The translations under genes and the position numbers were made by a program. 64,000 bases of DNA from GCA-002733465 sp965230525 (GTDB lineage Bacteria > Pseudomonadota > Gammaproteobacteria > Enterobacterales > Kangiellaceae): NCBI GenBank assembly GCA_965230525.1, contig OZ246008.1:2108001-2172000 (forward strand), read 5' to 3'. The notes below the pieces were generated by a model, which was not told the origin of the DNA, made no database searches, and worked only from the letters and a program-made list of their open reading frames with translations. Positions 43,602-52,881 of the stretch are shown here, in pieces (within the stretch, counting starts at the first letter, position 1; each line of letters opens with the position of its first letter).

Positions 43602-45728
43602 ATGGAACCATCCTTAAAAGCCAATTCTGACATTTCTTTAAAGCAGGGCAATCGCTGGCGAAGCGAAAATGCGAATGCGGCACAACGCTATCCTAAAGCG
43701 GTAGAATCATTGATTACCGAAATACAACCAAACCCCGAACTCGCCCTACCAAGCACGCGACCAGAAGATGAGGGATCTGCTCGAGAAGAAGCGCTAAAAA
43801 AGAATACCCCGACTCAAGATTCAAGTGTGGTGTTGCAATTTAATGCACTAAGAACTAAGCAGCTTATAATCATTTGTTTTATTACCAGCTGTGTGGCACT
43901 TATCAATAATTTGTTTAACCAGCAAAGTGTTGTAACCAGTCAACTTCTGGTTGGTTCCTTTATCATGTTCGGCGGGTGCTACGCGCTGGTTAAAAACAAT
44001 CGGGTTAAACTCGCAGGGCAAGTACTTCTTTGGTGCCTTTTTATCTTCGTTTCTTTATTGATGATTAGTAATGATGGATTGCGAGATCCGGTCAATTTTG
44101 GTTATGCAGGGATCTTAATATTTGCAGCAATGCTCGGCCGCAAGCGAGATTTCATTTTACTCGTTGGTTGTATCGGCAGCACTATTGTCATGGTTAATCT
44201 AGCCAGCCATTATGGCTACCTCGATTACCAAGATTTACCATTTGGTTGGGGAATTACTTTTGATTTGTTGATTATTTTTGCGGTGGTATCTTATGCGGTT
44301 TGGGTATTGGCGACTGACTTGCGCTACGCATTAACAAGCCTTGAAATAGAGAATTTAAAAGTTCATCAATCTAAAATAGCTTATCAACGAATTGCTCAGT
44401 ACGACCAGTTGACAGGACTCCCTAATCGAGTGGTTGCCAATGAAAGGTTTAATGCTGCTCTTTCTCATGCTAAACGCGATAAGAGCATGGTTGGCGTACT
44501 CTTTATTGACTTGGACAATTTTAAGACGGTAAACGACTCACTTGGGCATGAAGTGGGTGACAAGTTATTGCAAAAAATAGCTCAAAGATTGTTAGATTCA
44601 GTTAGAGATGGTGATACGGTTTGTCGGTTAGGAGGCGATGAGTTTTTAGTAATTGTCGATGGCATTCGACAACACACCGATGTGTCACGAGTTTCCGATT
44701 TTATATTGACCAACGTGTCTCGAAAAATTGATATCGATGGTCATCACTTAATGGCTACCTGTTCCATCGGAATCGCTTTATCGCCAATCGATGGTGAAAG
44801 TTTTGACGAATTACGAAAAAAAGCAGATATGGCGATGTACCGCGCCAAGAAAGCAGGAAGAAATGGTCAGGTGTTTTTTGACCAAGCAATGAATAAAGAT
44901 ATGCTCGCACATATTGATCGGATCAGTAGCCTTCGTAACGCGATTGTGGAACAAGAATTTGAACTGCATTATCAGCCCAAAGTGGACCTGAATAGCGGTC
45001 GTATCTATTCGGCGGAAGCACTGATTCGCTGGAGAAAGAAGGATGGTTCTCTAGTATATCCTGTTGATTTTATTGCTATTGCTGAAAAAACAGGTCTGAT
45101 CATCGAAATTGGCGAGTGGGTGCTGTTTGAGGCTTGCCGACAATGTAAACAATTTCAACAACGTGGGCTTCAAGATTTTAGTATCGCGGTTAATTTGTCT
45201 TCGATTCAATTTCGCCGTGGTAATTTAGTGCAGGTAGTGAACCAAGCGCTAGCGGAAGCAGATCTCGATCCGAGTTATTTGGAATTAGAGGTTACCGAAA
45301 CATTATTGGTAGAAGATTCAGAAGACGTTAAACGACAAATAAAGGCGCTGCAAGCTAAAGGGGTTACCTTTTCGATCGACGACTTTGGTACCGGATATTC
45401 GTCGTTAGCCTACTTAAAAGACTTTAATTTCGACTACTTAAAAATTGATCGTTCGTTTGTTGAAAAGTGTGTCGAAAAAGAAAATGATATGGTGCTATGT
45501 CAAGCAATTGTCAGCATGGCTCACAAACTTAAACTAATGGTTGTGGCAGAAGGTTTAGAGCTAGAGTCTCAACGAAATGCGTTAGTGAATGCCGGATGTG
45601 AATTTGGTCAAGGTAATTTCTATTCAAAGGCAATGCCGGTGAGTGAATTTTATCAATTTTGTGAGCAGGAAAATAAAAAGCTGACGCGAGCTAATGAAAT
45701 CGAAGATTACATCGGTTCATTTGTTTAG
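43602..45728 (+). CDS. Membrane GGDEF-EAL cyclic-di-GMP enzyme
   Basis: 708 residues. About 80 residues of polar N-terminus, five to six membrane helices (about 88-245), then a GGDEF domain (YDQLTGLPNR at about 266, intact RLGGDEFLV at about 343) and an EAL domain (AEALIRW at about 471, DDFGTGYSSLAYLK at about 592, LKIDRSFV). The catalytic signatures of both domains look intact. It may make or degrade cyclic di-GMP, or switch between the two. It lacks a PAS or other named sensor; the membrane part is not a clear MASE domain. It stands upstream of a DUF2797 gene with 59 bases between. Confidence 0.93.
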   Translation: MEPSLKANSDISLKQGNRWRSENANAAQRYPKAVESLITEIQPNPELALPSTRPEDEGSAREEALKKNTPTQDSSVVLQFNALRTKQLIIICFITSCVALINNLFNQQSVVTSQLLVGSFIMFGGCYALVKNNRVKLAGQVLLWCLFIFVSLLMISNDGLRDPVNFGYAGILIFAAMLGRKRDFILLVGCIGSTIVMVNLASHYGYLDYQDLPFGWGITFDLLIIFAVVSYAVWVLATDLRYALTSLEIENLKVHQSKIAYQRIAQYDQLTGLPNRVVANERFNAALSHAKRDKSMVGVLFIDLDNFKTVNDSLGHEVGDKLLQKIAQRLLDSVRDGDTVCRLGGDEFLVIVDGIRQHTDVSRVSDFILTNVSRKIDIDGHHLMATCSIGIALSPIDGESFDELRKKADMAMYRAKKAGRNGQVFFDQAMNKDMLAHIDRISSLRNAIVEQEFELHYQPKVDLNSGRIYSAEALIRWRKKDGSLVYPVDFIAIAEKTGLIIEIGEWVLFEACRQCKQFQQRGLQDFSIAVNLSSIQFRRGNLVQVVNQALAEADLDPSYLELEVTETLLVEDSEDVKRQIKALQAKGVTFSIDDFGTGYSSLAYLKDFNFDYLKIDRSFVEKCVEKENDMVLCQAIVSMAHKLKLMVVAEGLELESQRNALVNAGCEFGQGNFYSKAMPVSEFYQFCEQENKKLTRANEIEDYIGSFV

Positions 45729-45787
45729 ATCCCGTTTATACTCCCTGGTCACCATCGTGACATTAGTGAATTTCAATAGGAATAATA

Positions 45788-46618
45788 ATGATTTCAGGTA
45801 ATATCAGAAAGATGCGCTCCCAGCTTGGCTATCTCGGAGAAGCTGATAAAGTCGAGTACAGTTTGCCCGTTGGGGAGCAAAACATCTTACTAAACCCCTA
45901 CTTAGGTAAAACCATTAAACTCGAATATTTGGGCGAAATTAATTGCCTTAACTGCGGCAATAAAACCAAAAAAAGTTTTTCTCAAGGCTTTTGTTTTCCA
46001 TGTATGAGAAAACTCGCTCAGTGTGATATGTGCATTATGAAGCCGGAAACATGCCATTATGATGAGGGAACTTGTCGAGAGCCAGACTGGGCTCAACAGC
46101 ATTGTTTTGTGCCGCATTATGTCTATCTATCCAATACTTCGGGTCTCAAAGTGGGCATTACTCGGCATACTCAAATCCCGACACGTTGGGTCGACCAAGG
46201 CGCAACCCAAGCGACTATTATGTTTAAGGTTAATTCCAGAAAACAATCAGGTTTTGTGGAAATGGCATTTAAAGATTTGATTGCGGACAAAACCAATTGG
46301 CGCACTATGTTAAAAGAGAATCAACCGCCGCGAGATCTTCTTGCCGATGCGAGTGACCTTAAACATCAACTCAAAGAGAAAATGGAGAGCGTGATTTCCC
46401 ATTTTTCAGCAGAAGATATTGAAGAGCAACAAAACAGTGTGGTTTCGATTGACTACCCAGTATTAGAGTTTCCGACAAAAATAAAGTCTCACAATTTTGA
46501 CAAGAATCCAGTGGTGGAAGGGACATTGTTAGGAATCAAGGGACAATACCTAATGTTTGATACGGGCGTGATTAATATGCGCAAGTTCACCTCTTATCAA
46601 GTTGCTTTTAGCGACTAG
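45788..46618 (+). CDS. DUF2797 family protein
   Basis: 276 residues, close to the usual length. The N-terminal half holds a Cys-rich region (INCLNCGNKTKKSFSQGFCFPCM, CDMCIMKPETCHYDEGTC) that should bind zinc. It is followed by VYLSNTSGLKVGITRHTQIPTRWVDQGA, the DUF2797 signature resembling GIY-YIG-type beta strands. The C-terminal part has a GIKGQYLMFDTGVINMRKFTSYQV segment. The function is unknown; the KVGITR motif suggests a GIY-YIG-like fold with possible nucleic-acid binding. It is followed by a hairpin terminator at 46650-46676. Confidence 0.92.
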   Translation: MISGNIRKMRSQLGYLGEADKVEYSLPVGEQNILLNPYLGKTIKLEYLGEINCLNCGNKTKKSFSQGFCFPCMRKLAQCDMCIMKPETCHYDEGTCREPDWAQQHCFVPHYVYLSNTSGLKVGITRHTQIPTRWVDQGATQATIMFKVNSRKQSGFVEMAFKDLIADKTNWRTMLKENQPPRDLLADASDLKHQLKEKMESVISHFSAEDIEEQQNSVVSIDYPVLEFPTKIKSHNFDKNPVVEGTLLGIKGQYLMFDTGVINMRKFTSYQVAFSD

Positions 46619-46649
46619 CTCTAATTTATACTGTGCAGACCTTTTAACG

Positions 46650-46676
46650 GAGACTACTTAGCGGTGGTCTCTTTCT
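46650..46676 (+). terminator. Probable terminator after the DUF2797 gene
   Basis: GAGACTAC (46650-46657) pairs with GTGGTCTC (46664-46671) with one wobble pair and a 6-base loop, followed by a short TTTCT tract. The tail is weak. Confidence 0.5.
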
Positions 46677-46818
46677 AAGATTGCAGTGACTGGCAGTGAG
46701 TTGTCGCCAGTGGTGCTAGGTAGATAGCAATCAGTTTGGCTCGCTCAACCAATTCAGTTTTTATTCAGACTCCGCGCTTTATACTTTACTGGTAACTTAA
46801 ACAAGTAAGGTAATTATT

Positions 46819-47388
46819 GTGATTTTAAACCAAGACAAGCTTTGGCCATTAAAGGCGCTTTTTCTATCGCTGGTGTTATCAGCCGGTGTCGTTTCTAAAG
46901 AAGCTGATGCGGGTGAGCATCGTGATGCTCGATTATTCTATAGTTATGAATCTAACGGCGGTGACTACCTATCCGCCATTGGAATTGGCGTAACCCAAAC
47001 TTATCGGAACTCTAATTTAGGCTATCAACTGAATACTTCTCTCGGACATGCTGAAGTTCTAGCACAAGATGGTTATCTGGAAGAATATACTTCATGGGAA
47101 GCGTCTGCACGTTTCGGTTATTTTTCTAAAGTATCATTTTTTGTTGAATTTGGAATCGACCTGGCAGAAGCGCTAGTGGATGACTATCGTTATGATCGCG
47201 ACGATTATTGTTATCGCGATGAATACTGTTATCAAGATGACCTCGACGCATTTGTTGGATTTGGTGCGGGGCTAAAAGCAGGGCCGATATCAGTTGAAGG
47301 GATTGTTCGCGCACGTGAAATTGATAGTCGTTATTGGGAAGCAGAATCGGAAGTATTTAGTGGTGTACAGGTAGCCTTTAACTTCTAG
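46819..47388 (+). CDS. Small outer-membrane barrel-like protein
   Basis: 189 residues; GTG start with GTAAGG upstream. Signal peptide (LWPLKALFLSLVLSAGVVS), cleavage near ADAGE. The mature chain alternates polar and hydrophobic residues with Tyr and Gly-rich turns, and ends VQVAFNF, the C-terminal Phe expected of an eight-stranded barrel. A strange stretch (DDYRYDRDDYCYRDEYCYQDDLD, about 127-149) is rich in Asp and Tyr with two Cys, and probably forms an external loop. Acidic Tyr/Asp loops may bind cations, but that is a guess. No family recognised. Two ATTCAG motifs 11 bases apart lie upstream (about 46756-46772). Confidence 0.65.
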   Translation: MILNQDKLWPLKALFLSLVLSAGVVSKEADAGEHRDARLFYSYESNGGDYLSAIGIGVTQTYRNSNLGYQLNTSLGHAEVLAQDGYLEEYTSWEASARFGYFSKVSFFVEFGIDLAEALVDDYRYDRDDYCYRDEYCYQDDLDAFVGFGAGLKAGPISVEGIVRAREIDSRYWEAESEVFSGVQVAFNF

Positions 47389-47430
47389 CTTTAAGACTAC
47401 CGAGTCTATCGTTTCGTTTAGAATCCAAGC

Positions 47431-47513
47431 CATAAACTGCAGGCTATAGACTCCAAACTACAGACTCCCAACCATAAACTATAAACTCCCGCTCTTAAAT
47501 TACAAACTATAAA
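47431..47513. repeat. Degenerate short repeats after the barrel gene
   Basis: Variants of (C/A)(A/C)TAAACT-x-(C/T)A-x-ACTCC recur: CATAAACTGC, GACTCCAAACTACAGACTCCC, CATAAACTATAAACTCCC, TACAAACTATAAAG. They fill most of the gap between the convergent barrel gene and proA and look like decayed tandem repeats. Confidence 0.5.
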
Positions 47514-47521
47514 GACCAACC

Positions 47522-47551
47522 AGCTACCGATTCTAGTACTGAACGGTAGCT
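47522..47551 (-). terminator. Hairpin at the end of proBA
   Basis: AGCTACCG (47522-47529) pairs perfectly with CGGTAGCT (47544-47551), and TTC/GAA inside extends the stem. It begins 1 base after the proA stop. There is no T-tract, so it may act as a 3'-end stabiliser or a Rho-type end. Confidence 0.55.
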
Positions 47552-47552
47552 A

Positions 47553-48800
47553 CTAAGTTCTGACTTGGCCATCACCTAACACAACAAATTTTTCAGTGGT
47601 TAGGGAAGCGGCCCCCATCGGTCCATAGGCGTGTAATTTACTGGTAGAAATACCAATCTCTGCGCCGAGTCCTAGTTGCCCACCATCGGAAAAACGCGAA
47701 GACGCGTTAACCATCACCACGGAAGAGTTTATTCTATTAAGAAACGTTTGCGCGGTTTGCTTATTTTCAGTCACAATCACTTCGGTATGTGATGAACTGA
47801 AGCGGTGAATATGCTCAATTGCAGCGTCAAGTCCATCCACTTGTTTAATACTAATTTCTAGTGCTAAGTACTCGGTATCATAATCTTCTTCTGTCGCTAA
47901 AGTCGCTTGCTCGAAGTAATTTAAGCTGTCTTTACAGGCATGCACACGAACTTTATTTTCAGCGAGCAGCTTCGCTATTTTAGGCATAATATCCGCAGCA
48001 ATTGCTTGGTCGACTAATAAAGTCTCCAATGCATTACAAACCCCTGGGCGTTGGACTTTACCGTTGATCAAAATACTTAAGGCTTTTTCTACATCAGCTT
48101 CGCGGTCGATATATAAGTGACAAACACCTTTGAAATGTTGGATTACAGGAATGCGGCTATTTTCACTGACGTAACGAATCAGTCCTTCGCCACCGCGGGG
48201 TATAATTAGGTCCACTAGTTGATTGAGTGTGAGAAGTTCCGCCATATGCTTGCGATCGGGATCGGAAACAATACCGATGGCGCCCAGGGGAATCTCGTGT
48301 AATTGCAATGCTTGATGCAGGCATTCACCGATCGCAATATTGGAATGCAAAGCTTCTTTTCCGCCTTTTAGAATGATGGCGTTCCCGGCTTTAAAACAAA
48401 GCGCCGCCGCATCGGCAGTCACATTGGGTCGCGATTCGTAAATCATTGCTATCACACCTAATGGAATACTCTTTTTTTGTACGAGTAATTGGTTTTCCAA
48501 GCGATACTCATGTTGTACCTTACCAACCGGATCATCTTGAGCAGCGATTTGTTCTATGGCTACGGCAATATCTTCAATTCTTTTCTGATCGAGTTTTAAT
48601 CGATCAATCATGGCGTCACTCAAACCACTTGTTTTAGCTGCCACCAAATCTTTTGAATTTGCTTCTATTATTTGAATGCTATTGTTTCTCAACGTATCAG
48701 CCATACTCTGCAACGCTTTATCTTTCTGTTGCGCTGAGAGGTTAGCGATGGTTGTGGCTGCTTGTTTGGCATCGCTGGCGAGTTGTTTAATTGAAAACAT
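47553..48800 (-). CDS. proA: Glutamate-5-semialdehyde dehydrogenase (gamma-glutamyl phosphate reductase)
   Basis: 415 residues, the normal length. It reduces gamma-glutamyl phosphate to glutamate-5-semialdehyde with NADPH, the second step of proline synthesis. Signatures: VIYESRPNVTADAAALC, KGGKEALHSN, the catalytic Cys in QRPGVCNALETLLV, and MVNASSRFSDGGQLGLGAEIGISTSKLHAYGPMG. It follows proB after 28 bases on the same strand, so the two are one operon. A hairpin lies directly after its stop. Confidence 0.97.
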   Translation of the reverse strand: MFSIKQLASDAKQAATTIANLSAQQKDKALQSMADTLRNNSIQIIEANSKDLVAAKTSGLSDAMIDRLKLDQKRIEDIAVAIEQIAAQDDPVGKVQHEYRLENQLLVQKKSIPLGVIAMIYESRPNVTADAAALCFKAGNAIILKGGKEALHSNIAIGECLHQALQLHEIPLGAIGIVSDPDRKHMAELLTLNQLVDLIIPRGGEGLIRYVSENSRIPVIQHFKGVCHLYIDREADVEKALSILINGKVQRPGVCNALETLLVDQAIAADIMPKIAKLLAENKVRVHACKDSLNYFEQATLATEEDYDTEYLALEISIKQVDGLDAAIEHIHRFSSSHTEVIVTENKQTAQTFLNRINSSVVMVNASSRFSDGGQLGLGAEIGISTSKLHAYGPMGAASLTTEKFVVLGDGQVRT

Positions 48801-48828
48801 CTAATTTTCCTTACTAATATTCACTTCA

Positions 48829-49944
48829 TTAAGATAAATTGAGTAAAACTAAATCGTCCCGCTCAATCACTACATCACTGTCAAAGTAACCAAGAATGGC
48901 TTCAAAATTTTCGCTTGGTGATCCTTTGATTTGTTCGATCGCAGTGTGGTTATATTGACAAATACCCCGTGCAATAATTTTATTGGTCTGATCACACACA
49001 ATATCCGCGGCATCTCCCTTATCGAAACGGCCGGTTACACTACGAATGCCGACACTAAGTAGGGACGCTCCCTGATGAATAATGGCCTTAACAGCGCCGT
49101 TATCAACTCGAATTTGACCTTTGGCATTGAGAGTGTGTTTGACCCAATGTTTTCGTGCAGACAGCTTTTCTGACTTGGCCAAAAAGCAGGTGCCGATGGA
49201 TTGGCCAGCGACAAATCTTTCAAAGTTACTGGCATCATTGCCCTTAAATAAAAAGGTATCAATTCCATGGCTAGTGGCTTTAATGGCTGCTAGAATTTTC
49301 GTTTTCATCCCGCCCGTCGCGAGTTGGTTGGTGGTCCCGCCCGCTTTTTGGAGTATCGAGTCATCAATTTCGTCCACCAAAGCAATATGGGTTGCGTTAG
49401 CATCAATGTTTGGGTCGCTGCTATACAAACCATTGACATCCGAAGCTATCATCAAGGTATCAGCATCGGTGAGTAGTGCGACCATTGCGGCCAATCGATC
49501 GTTATCACCAACCTTTAATTCTTCGGTTGCAACTGAATCGTTTTCATTCACGACGGGGAGAATATTATTGGCAAGCAACTCATCAATAGTATTGCGAATA
49601 TTGAGATAGCTTTCGCGGTTTTGCAAATCCGCATGGGTCATCAAAATTTGTGCACAGGGCTTGTCAAAGAAGCGTTTCCAATTTGACATCATGGCGTTTT
49701 GTCCAACGGCCGCCATTGCTTGTTTTTGTGCTAAGGTTGGTTTTTGGCCACTGTGTTGAATATATTTTTTACCAGCAGCCACACTTCCCGATGAAACCAA
49801 AATAACTTGCTTTCCATCGGCCTGGCACTGATGAATAAACCGCGCAATGGGTAATGTGTATTGAGTGCTGCAGCCGACGCCGGTGGGGGCTATTAGCGCG
49901 GACCCAATTTTAAGGACTATCTTCTTGCAATCCTGATATCGCAT
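48829..49944 (-). CDS. proB: Glutamate 5-kinase
   Basis: 371 residues: amino-acid kinase domain (about 1-255) followed by a PUA domain (about 275-365). Kinase signatures: VLKIGSALI near the start, VSSGSVAAGKKYI, and PVVNENDSVATEELKVGDNDRLAA. PUA segment: KGQIRVDNGAVKAI and VTGRFDKGDAADIV. It catalyses the first, proline-inhibited step of proline synthesis, making gamma-glutamyl phosphate. The PUA domain is also present in E. coli ProB. It precedes proA in a proBA operon with 28 bases between. Proline also serves as an osmolyte in marine bacteria. Confidence 0.97.
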   Translation of the reverse strand: MRYQDCKKIVLKIGSALIAPTGVGCSTQYTLPIARFIHQCQADGKQVILVSSGSVAAGKKYIQHSGQKPTLAQKQAMAAVGQNAMMSNWKRFFDKPCAQILMTHADLQNRESYLNIRNTIDELLANNILPVVNENDSVATEELKVGDNDRLAAMVALLTDADTLMIASDVNGLYSSDPNIDANATHIALVDEIDDSILQKAGGTTNQLATGGMKTKILAAIKATSHGIDTFLFKGNDASNFERFVAGQSIGTCFLAKSEKLSARKHWVKHTLNAKGQIRVDNGAVKAIIHQGASLLSVGIRSVTGRFDKGDAADIVCDQTNKIIARGICQYNHTAIEQIKGSPSENFEAILGYFDSDVVIERDDLVLLNLS

Positions 49945-50092
49945 AGTAGCTAATTAAATTAGGGGTAATTGCCTTATTTTTACACCATTTAATTCAAATT
50001 AGCCAATTACTTACTATCATAAACTACTATTTTAAGAGTTCTGCGAGCAAACAGGCTAAAATTGAGACGACTTGATTGGCTCCGTTTTGACC

Positions 50093-50554
50093 CTAGCTTG
50101 ATTGAGCTTGCTCGACTCTGTGCTTTGCTTGCATAAATTGGCTATGAGTAACATGCAATAACGAATGTATTTTTCTTAAGTAGTGCTCTTCGTGAGCATC
50201 GATTTTGCCGTCAACAAAGGCTATTTTCCAGAGGTTTTCTATTACGGTAATTTTTTCCGCTTGACTGAAGTGCTGGTTAAGAACAGAGGTGAACTGATAG
50301 TAGTCGGTGGCTTGCTCTAGTTTTTGTTGCGCAAGTTCAGCTAACTCAGCTTTTTCTTGCTCGCTTAGTTCAAATTGCTGGTCAATCAACTGCATCAATT
50401 GGGCAAACTCTTGTTTGCTCATTTCTCCATCGACTCGACCCATTTCTACCAATAAAACGCAAACCGCGAGTTGAATCGCATGTTTTTGCTGAGCAGGGTC
50501 AACAGGTGTCTCTGGATTTAGCTTTTCTAAAAATCGTTTGATATTTGCTAACAT
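50093..50554 (-). CDS. TerB-like protein
   Basis: 153 residues, all helical. The two TerB-type acidic motifs are present: LLVEMGRVDGEMSKQEFAQLM in the first half and AFVDGKIDAHEEHYLRKI in the second, the D-G-x-(I/M) metal-binding-like acidic turns of PF05099. TerB homologues bind Ca2+ or other metals and are widespread without a tellurite link, so resistance should not be assumed. It is separated from proB by about 150 bases and is divergent from the DUF502 gene. Confidence 0.88.
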   Translation of the reverse strand: MLANIKRFLEKLNPETPVDPAQQKHAIQLAVCVLLVEMGRVDGEMSKQEFAQLMQLIDQQFELSEQEKAELAELAQQKLEQATDYYQFTSVLNQHFSQAEKITVIENLWKIAFVDGKIDAHEEHYLRKIHSLLHVTHSQFMQAKHRVEQAQSS

Positions 50555-50781
50555 GGCGCCTCGTTTAAATTACTCTCCCTGTTTTATTTTTGGGTTTGGT
50601 GGCTTTGGACTCAATTCACAGCTCAAAAAACCAAAGTGGGTCAGCTGAAACTAATATACTAGGCCATTCAAAACAGGATGCTAATTGATTAATTGTTAGA
50701 TATTATTAATTGAATTTAAATTATTCTGGCAATGCGTTGGTCGACTGGCTCGCTACGCTTAATATTAATAGGGTCGATTCT

Positions 50782-51393
50782 ATGAGTTTTAAACTGTTTA
50801 TTCGAAAGTCTTTATTTGGTGGCATTGTTGTTTTGTTGCCCGTGATCTTATTAAGCCTTATTTTGAAGTGGGCGTTTTACTTTGTCACAGACTTAATTCA
50901 ACCCTTAACCGATTATGTAATCAATCAATTTTCACTGCCAGAATTAACCGCAGACATCGTTGTTATTGTGTTAATCGTAGTGATCTGCTTTTCCGTTGGT
51001 ACGATTGTTTCGACGGGAATCGGTAAATGGGTGCATGGACATCTTGATAAGTACTTAATAAAGCTCGCTCCAGGCTACAAACTGATAAAAGAAATAGTGT
51101 CGCAGTTTTTCGGCGATTCAGATTCGTCGCCTTTTTCCAGTGGCGAAGTGGCTATTGTAAAATTATTTGGCGCCAATTGTCCGACCACCGTGACTGCCAT
51201 TGTTACCTCAAAGCATGCTGATGGAACAATCACTATCTTTATGCCCACCGGACCCAACCCCACATCCGGCAATATTTATCACCTTCCGGCGGAACTGGTC
51301 GATATTCGACCCGATATTTCAGTAGAGAGTATGATGAAGTCAATTATTGCTTGCGGGGCAGGCAGTGGAAAGTTGATGGAAAAATCGCTGTAA
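50782..51393 (+). CDS. DUF502 family membrane protein
   Basis: 203 residues from the ATG at 50782 (SFKLFIRKSLFGGIVVLLPVIL), a typical family start; the open frame from 50710 adds 24 residues without a better start. It has two membrane helices (about 11-35 and 57-79), then a soluble domain with VSTGIGKWVHGHLDKYLIKLAPGYKLIKEI, PTTVTAIVTSKHADGTITIFMPTGPNPTSGNIYHLP. The PTGPNPTSG motif identifies PF04367. The function is unknown; related plant proteins sit in endomembranes. Confidence 0.92.
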   Translation: MSFKLFIRKSLFGGIVVLLPVILLSLILKWAFYFVTDLIQPLTDYVINQFSLPELTADIVVIVLIVVICFSVGTIVSTGIGKWVHGHLDKYLIKLAPGYKLIKEIVSQFFGDSDSSPFSSGEVAIVKLFGANCPTTVTAIVTSKHADGTITIFMPTGPNPTSGNIYHLPAELVDIRPDISVESMMKSIIACGAGSGKLMEKSL

Positions 51394-51574
51394 ATTGTTA
51401 CCTAGGCGTTTATTGACGCCGTGTCATGATTACGCGTATTTGCATTCGAACTGGCGTATAGCGTCAGCAGATAATAAACCCAGTTTAAGCGACTCAGACT
51501 GATCAAACCACTTGTTCTGCGCTTGCCATAGCTGATAATCTTAACGCCAATTAAAGCGGTCAAGGTAATAAATT

Positions 51575-52879
51575 ATGCGCGTGGTTGAAATACTACTAGT
51601 GGAAGCTCCTCATAAACCTGGGAACATGGCCAAAGTGCTGGGCGTACTCGGTTCATTGGATGTGACCGTAGAAGGGTTGAACGCCGTTAGACGGCTTGAT
51701 CAAGATACTATCTGGGAAATTACCATTGAATACGATGATACTCTGGATGTTAATGAAGTTATCAAGCAAATAGATCAGTTGCCAGAAACCAAAATGGTGG
51801 GTAAGTCGGAGCGGGTTTTTAATCGCCATAAAGGTGGGAAAATCCAAACCACATCAAAAATTGCAATCAACTCCCTAGAAATATTACGCGATGTCTACAC
51901 CCCTGGTGTTGCCAGAGTGTGCGAAGCTATTAAAGCCTCGCCAGAAAAAATCAAAGACTACACCAATATTCAAAACACTGTAGCAATTGTGACTAACGGC
52001 ACCGCAATTTTGGGGCTCGGTGATATCGGAGCTGAGGCGGGTCTGCCAGTTATGGAGGGGAAAGCGGCAATATTATCTGAATTAGTCGAACTCTCTGGCA
52101 TTCCCATCTTATTGGATACCAAAGACAGCTTAACCATCATCAAAACTGTCGAATCGATATCACCTTCCTTCGGCGCAATTTTGTTAGAAGACATCAAAGC
52201 ACCGGAGTGTTTTGAGATTGAAGCGGAATTAATTCAACGCATTAACAAACCGGTCTTTCATGATGATCAGCATGGAACTGCGATCGTTGCTTTGGCTGCG
52301 CTATTGTCCGCCACAAAGAAAACCGGGGTGAATATTAAAGACTGTGTATTTGGGCAAATCGGCTTAGGAGCCGCAGGTATTGGAATTTGCAGCTTAATGC
52401 GAAGTTACGGGGTAAAAGAGGTTTTAGGTTGCGACATCAGTAAAGATGCGCAGCTACGACTGAGCGACTTAGGCGGCCAACCCGTTGGGCTCGAGGAGTT
52501 GATGCAAAAGGCCGATATTGTCGTGGCGACTACCGGTGTTAAAGGGCTGATTAAACCCGAGATGGTGCGAACGGGCCAAATCATCATGGCGCTTACAAAT
52601 CCGGATCCCGAAATTGAGCCTGAAGTTGCTCTAGCGCAAGGGGCTCGTTACGCCACCTGCGGAAAAATTGTGAATAATATGCTGGCATTCCCGGGGTTGT
52701 TTAAAGGCACGCTAGCAGCAGGGGTAAAGGATATTACCCACGCCATGCGTATCGCTGCAGCAGAGACCTTATCCGCACAAGCCAAGCAAGATGCGTTAGT
52801 TCCTTCCGCGCTCAATAAAACGGCACATCTTGCTGTTGCTGAAGCCGTGCTTGCGGCAGCGCTTAACCCTGAGAGATGA
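51575..52879 (+). CDS. NAD(P)-dependent malic enzyme with N-terminal ACT domain
   Basis: 434 residues. Residues 1-78 form an ACT-like domain (VVEILLVEAPHKPGNMAKVLGVLGSLDVTVEGL). The malic-enzyme N domain follows: SLEILRDVYTPGVARVCEAI, with the metal-binding site in GAILLEDIKAPECFEIE and VFHDDQHGTAIVALAAL. The NAD(P) domain contains GQIGLGAAGIGICSLMRSYG and ends with ALTNPDPEIEP. It oxidatively decarboxylates malate to pyruvate, supplying NAD(P)H. This is the short prokaryotic malic enzyme without the phosphotransacetylase tail of MaeB. The ACT domain should give allosteric control by an amino acid or similar ligand. The next gene starts 3 bases after the stop. Confidence 0.93.
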   Translation: MRVVEILLVEAPHKPGNMAKVLGVLGSLDVTVEGLNAVRRLDQDTIWEITIEYDDTLDVNEVIKQIDQLPETKMVGKSERVFNRHKGGKIQTTSKIAINSLEILRDVYTPGVARVCEAIKASPEKIKDYTNIQNTVAIVTNGTAILGLGDIGAEAGLPVMEGKAAILSELVELSGIPILLDTKDSLTIIKTVESISPSFGAILLEDIKAPECFEIEAELIQRINKPVFHDDQHGTAIVALAALLSATKKTGVNIKDCVFGQIGLGAAGIGICSLMRSYGVKEVLGCDISKDAQLRLSDLGGQPVGLEELMQKADIVVATTGVKGLIKPEMVRTGQIIMALTNPDPEIEPEVALAQGARYATCGKIVNNMLAFPGLFKGTLAAGVKDITHAMRIAAAETLSAQAKQDALVPSALNKTAHLAVAEAVLAAALNPER

Positions 52880-52881
52880 TA

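Noticed and set aside
50093..50554. Tellurite resistance function for the TerB-like gene
   Set aside because: TerB-fold proteins are common without the ter operon; no terC, terD or terZ neighbour is present.
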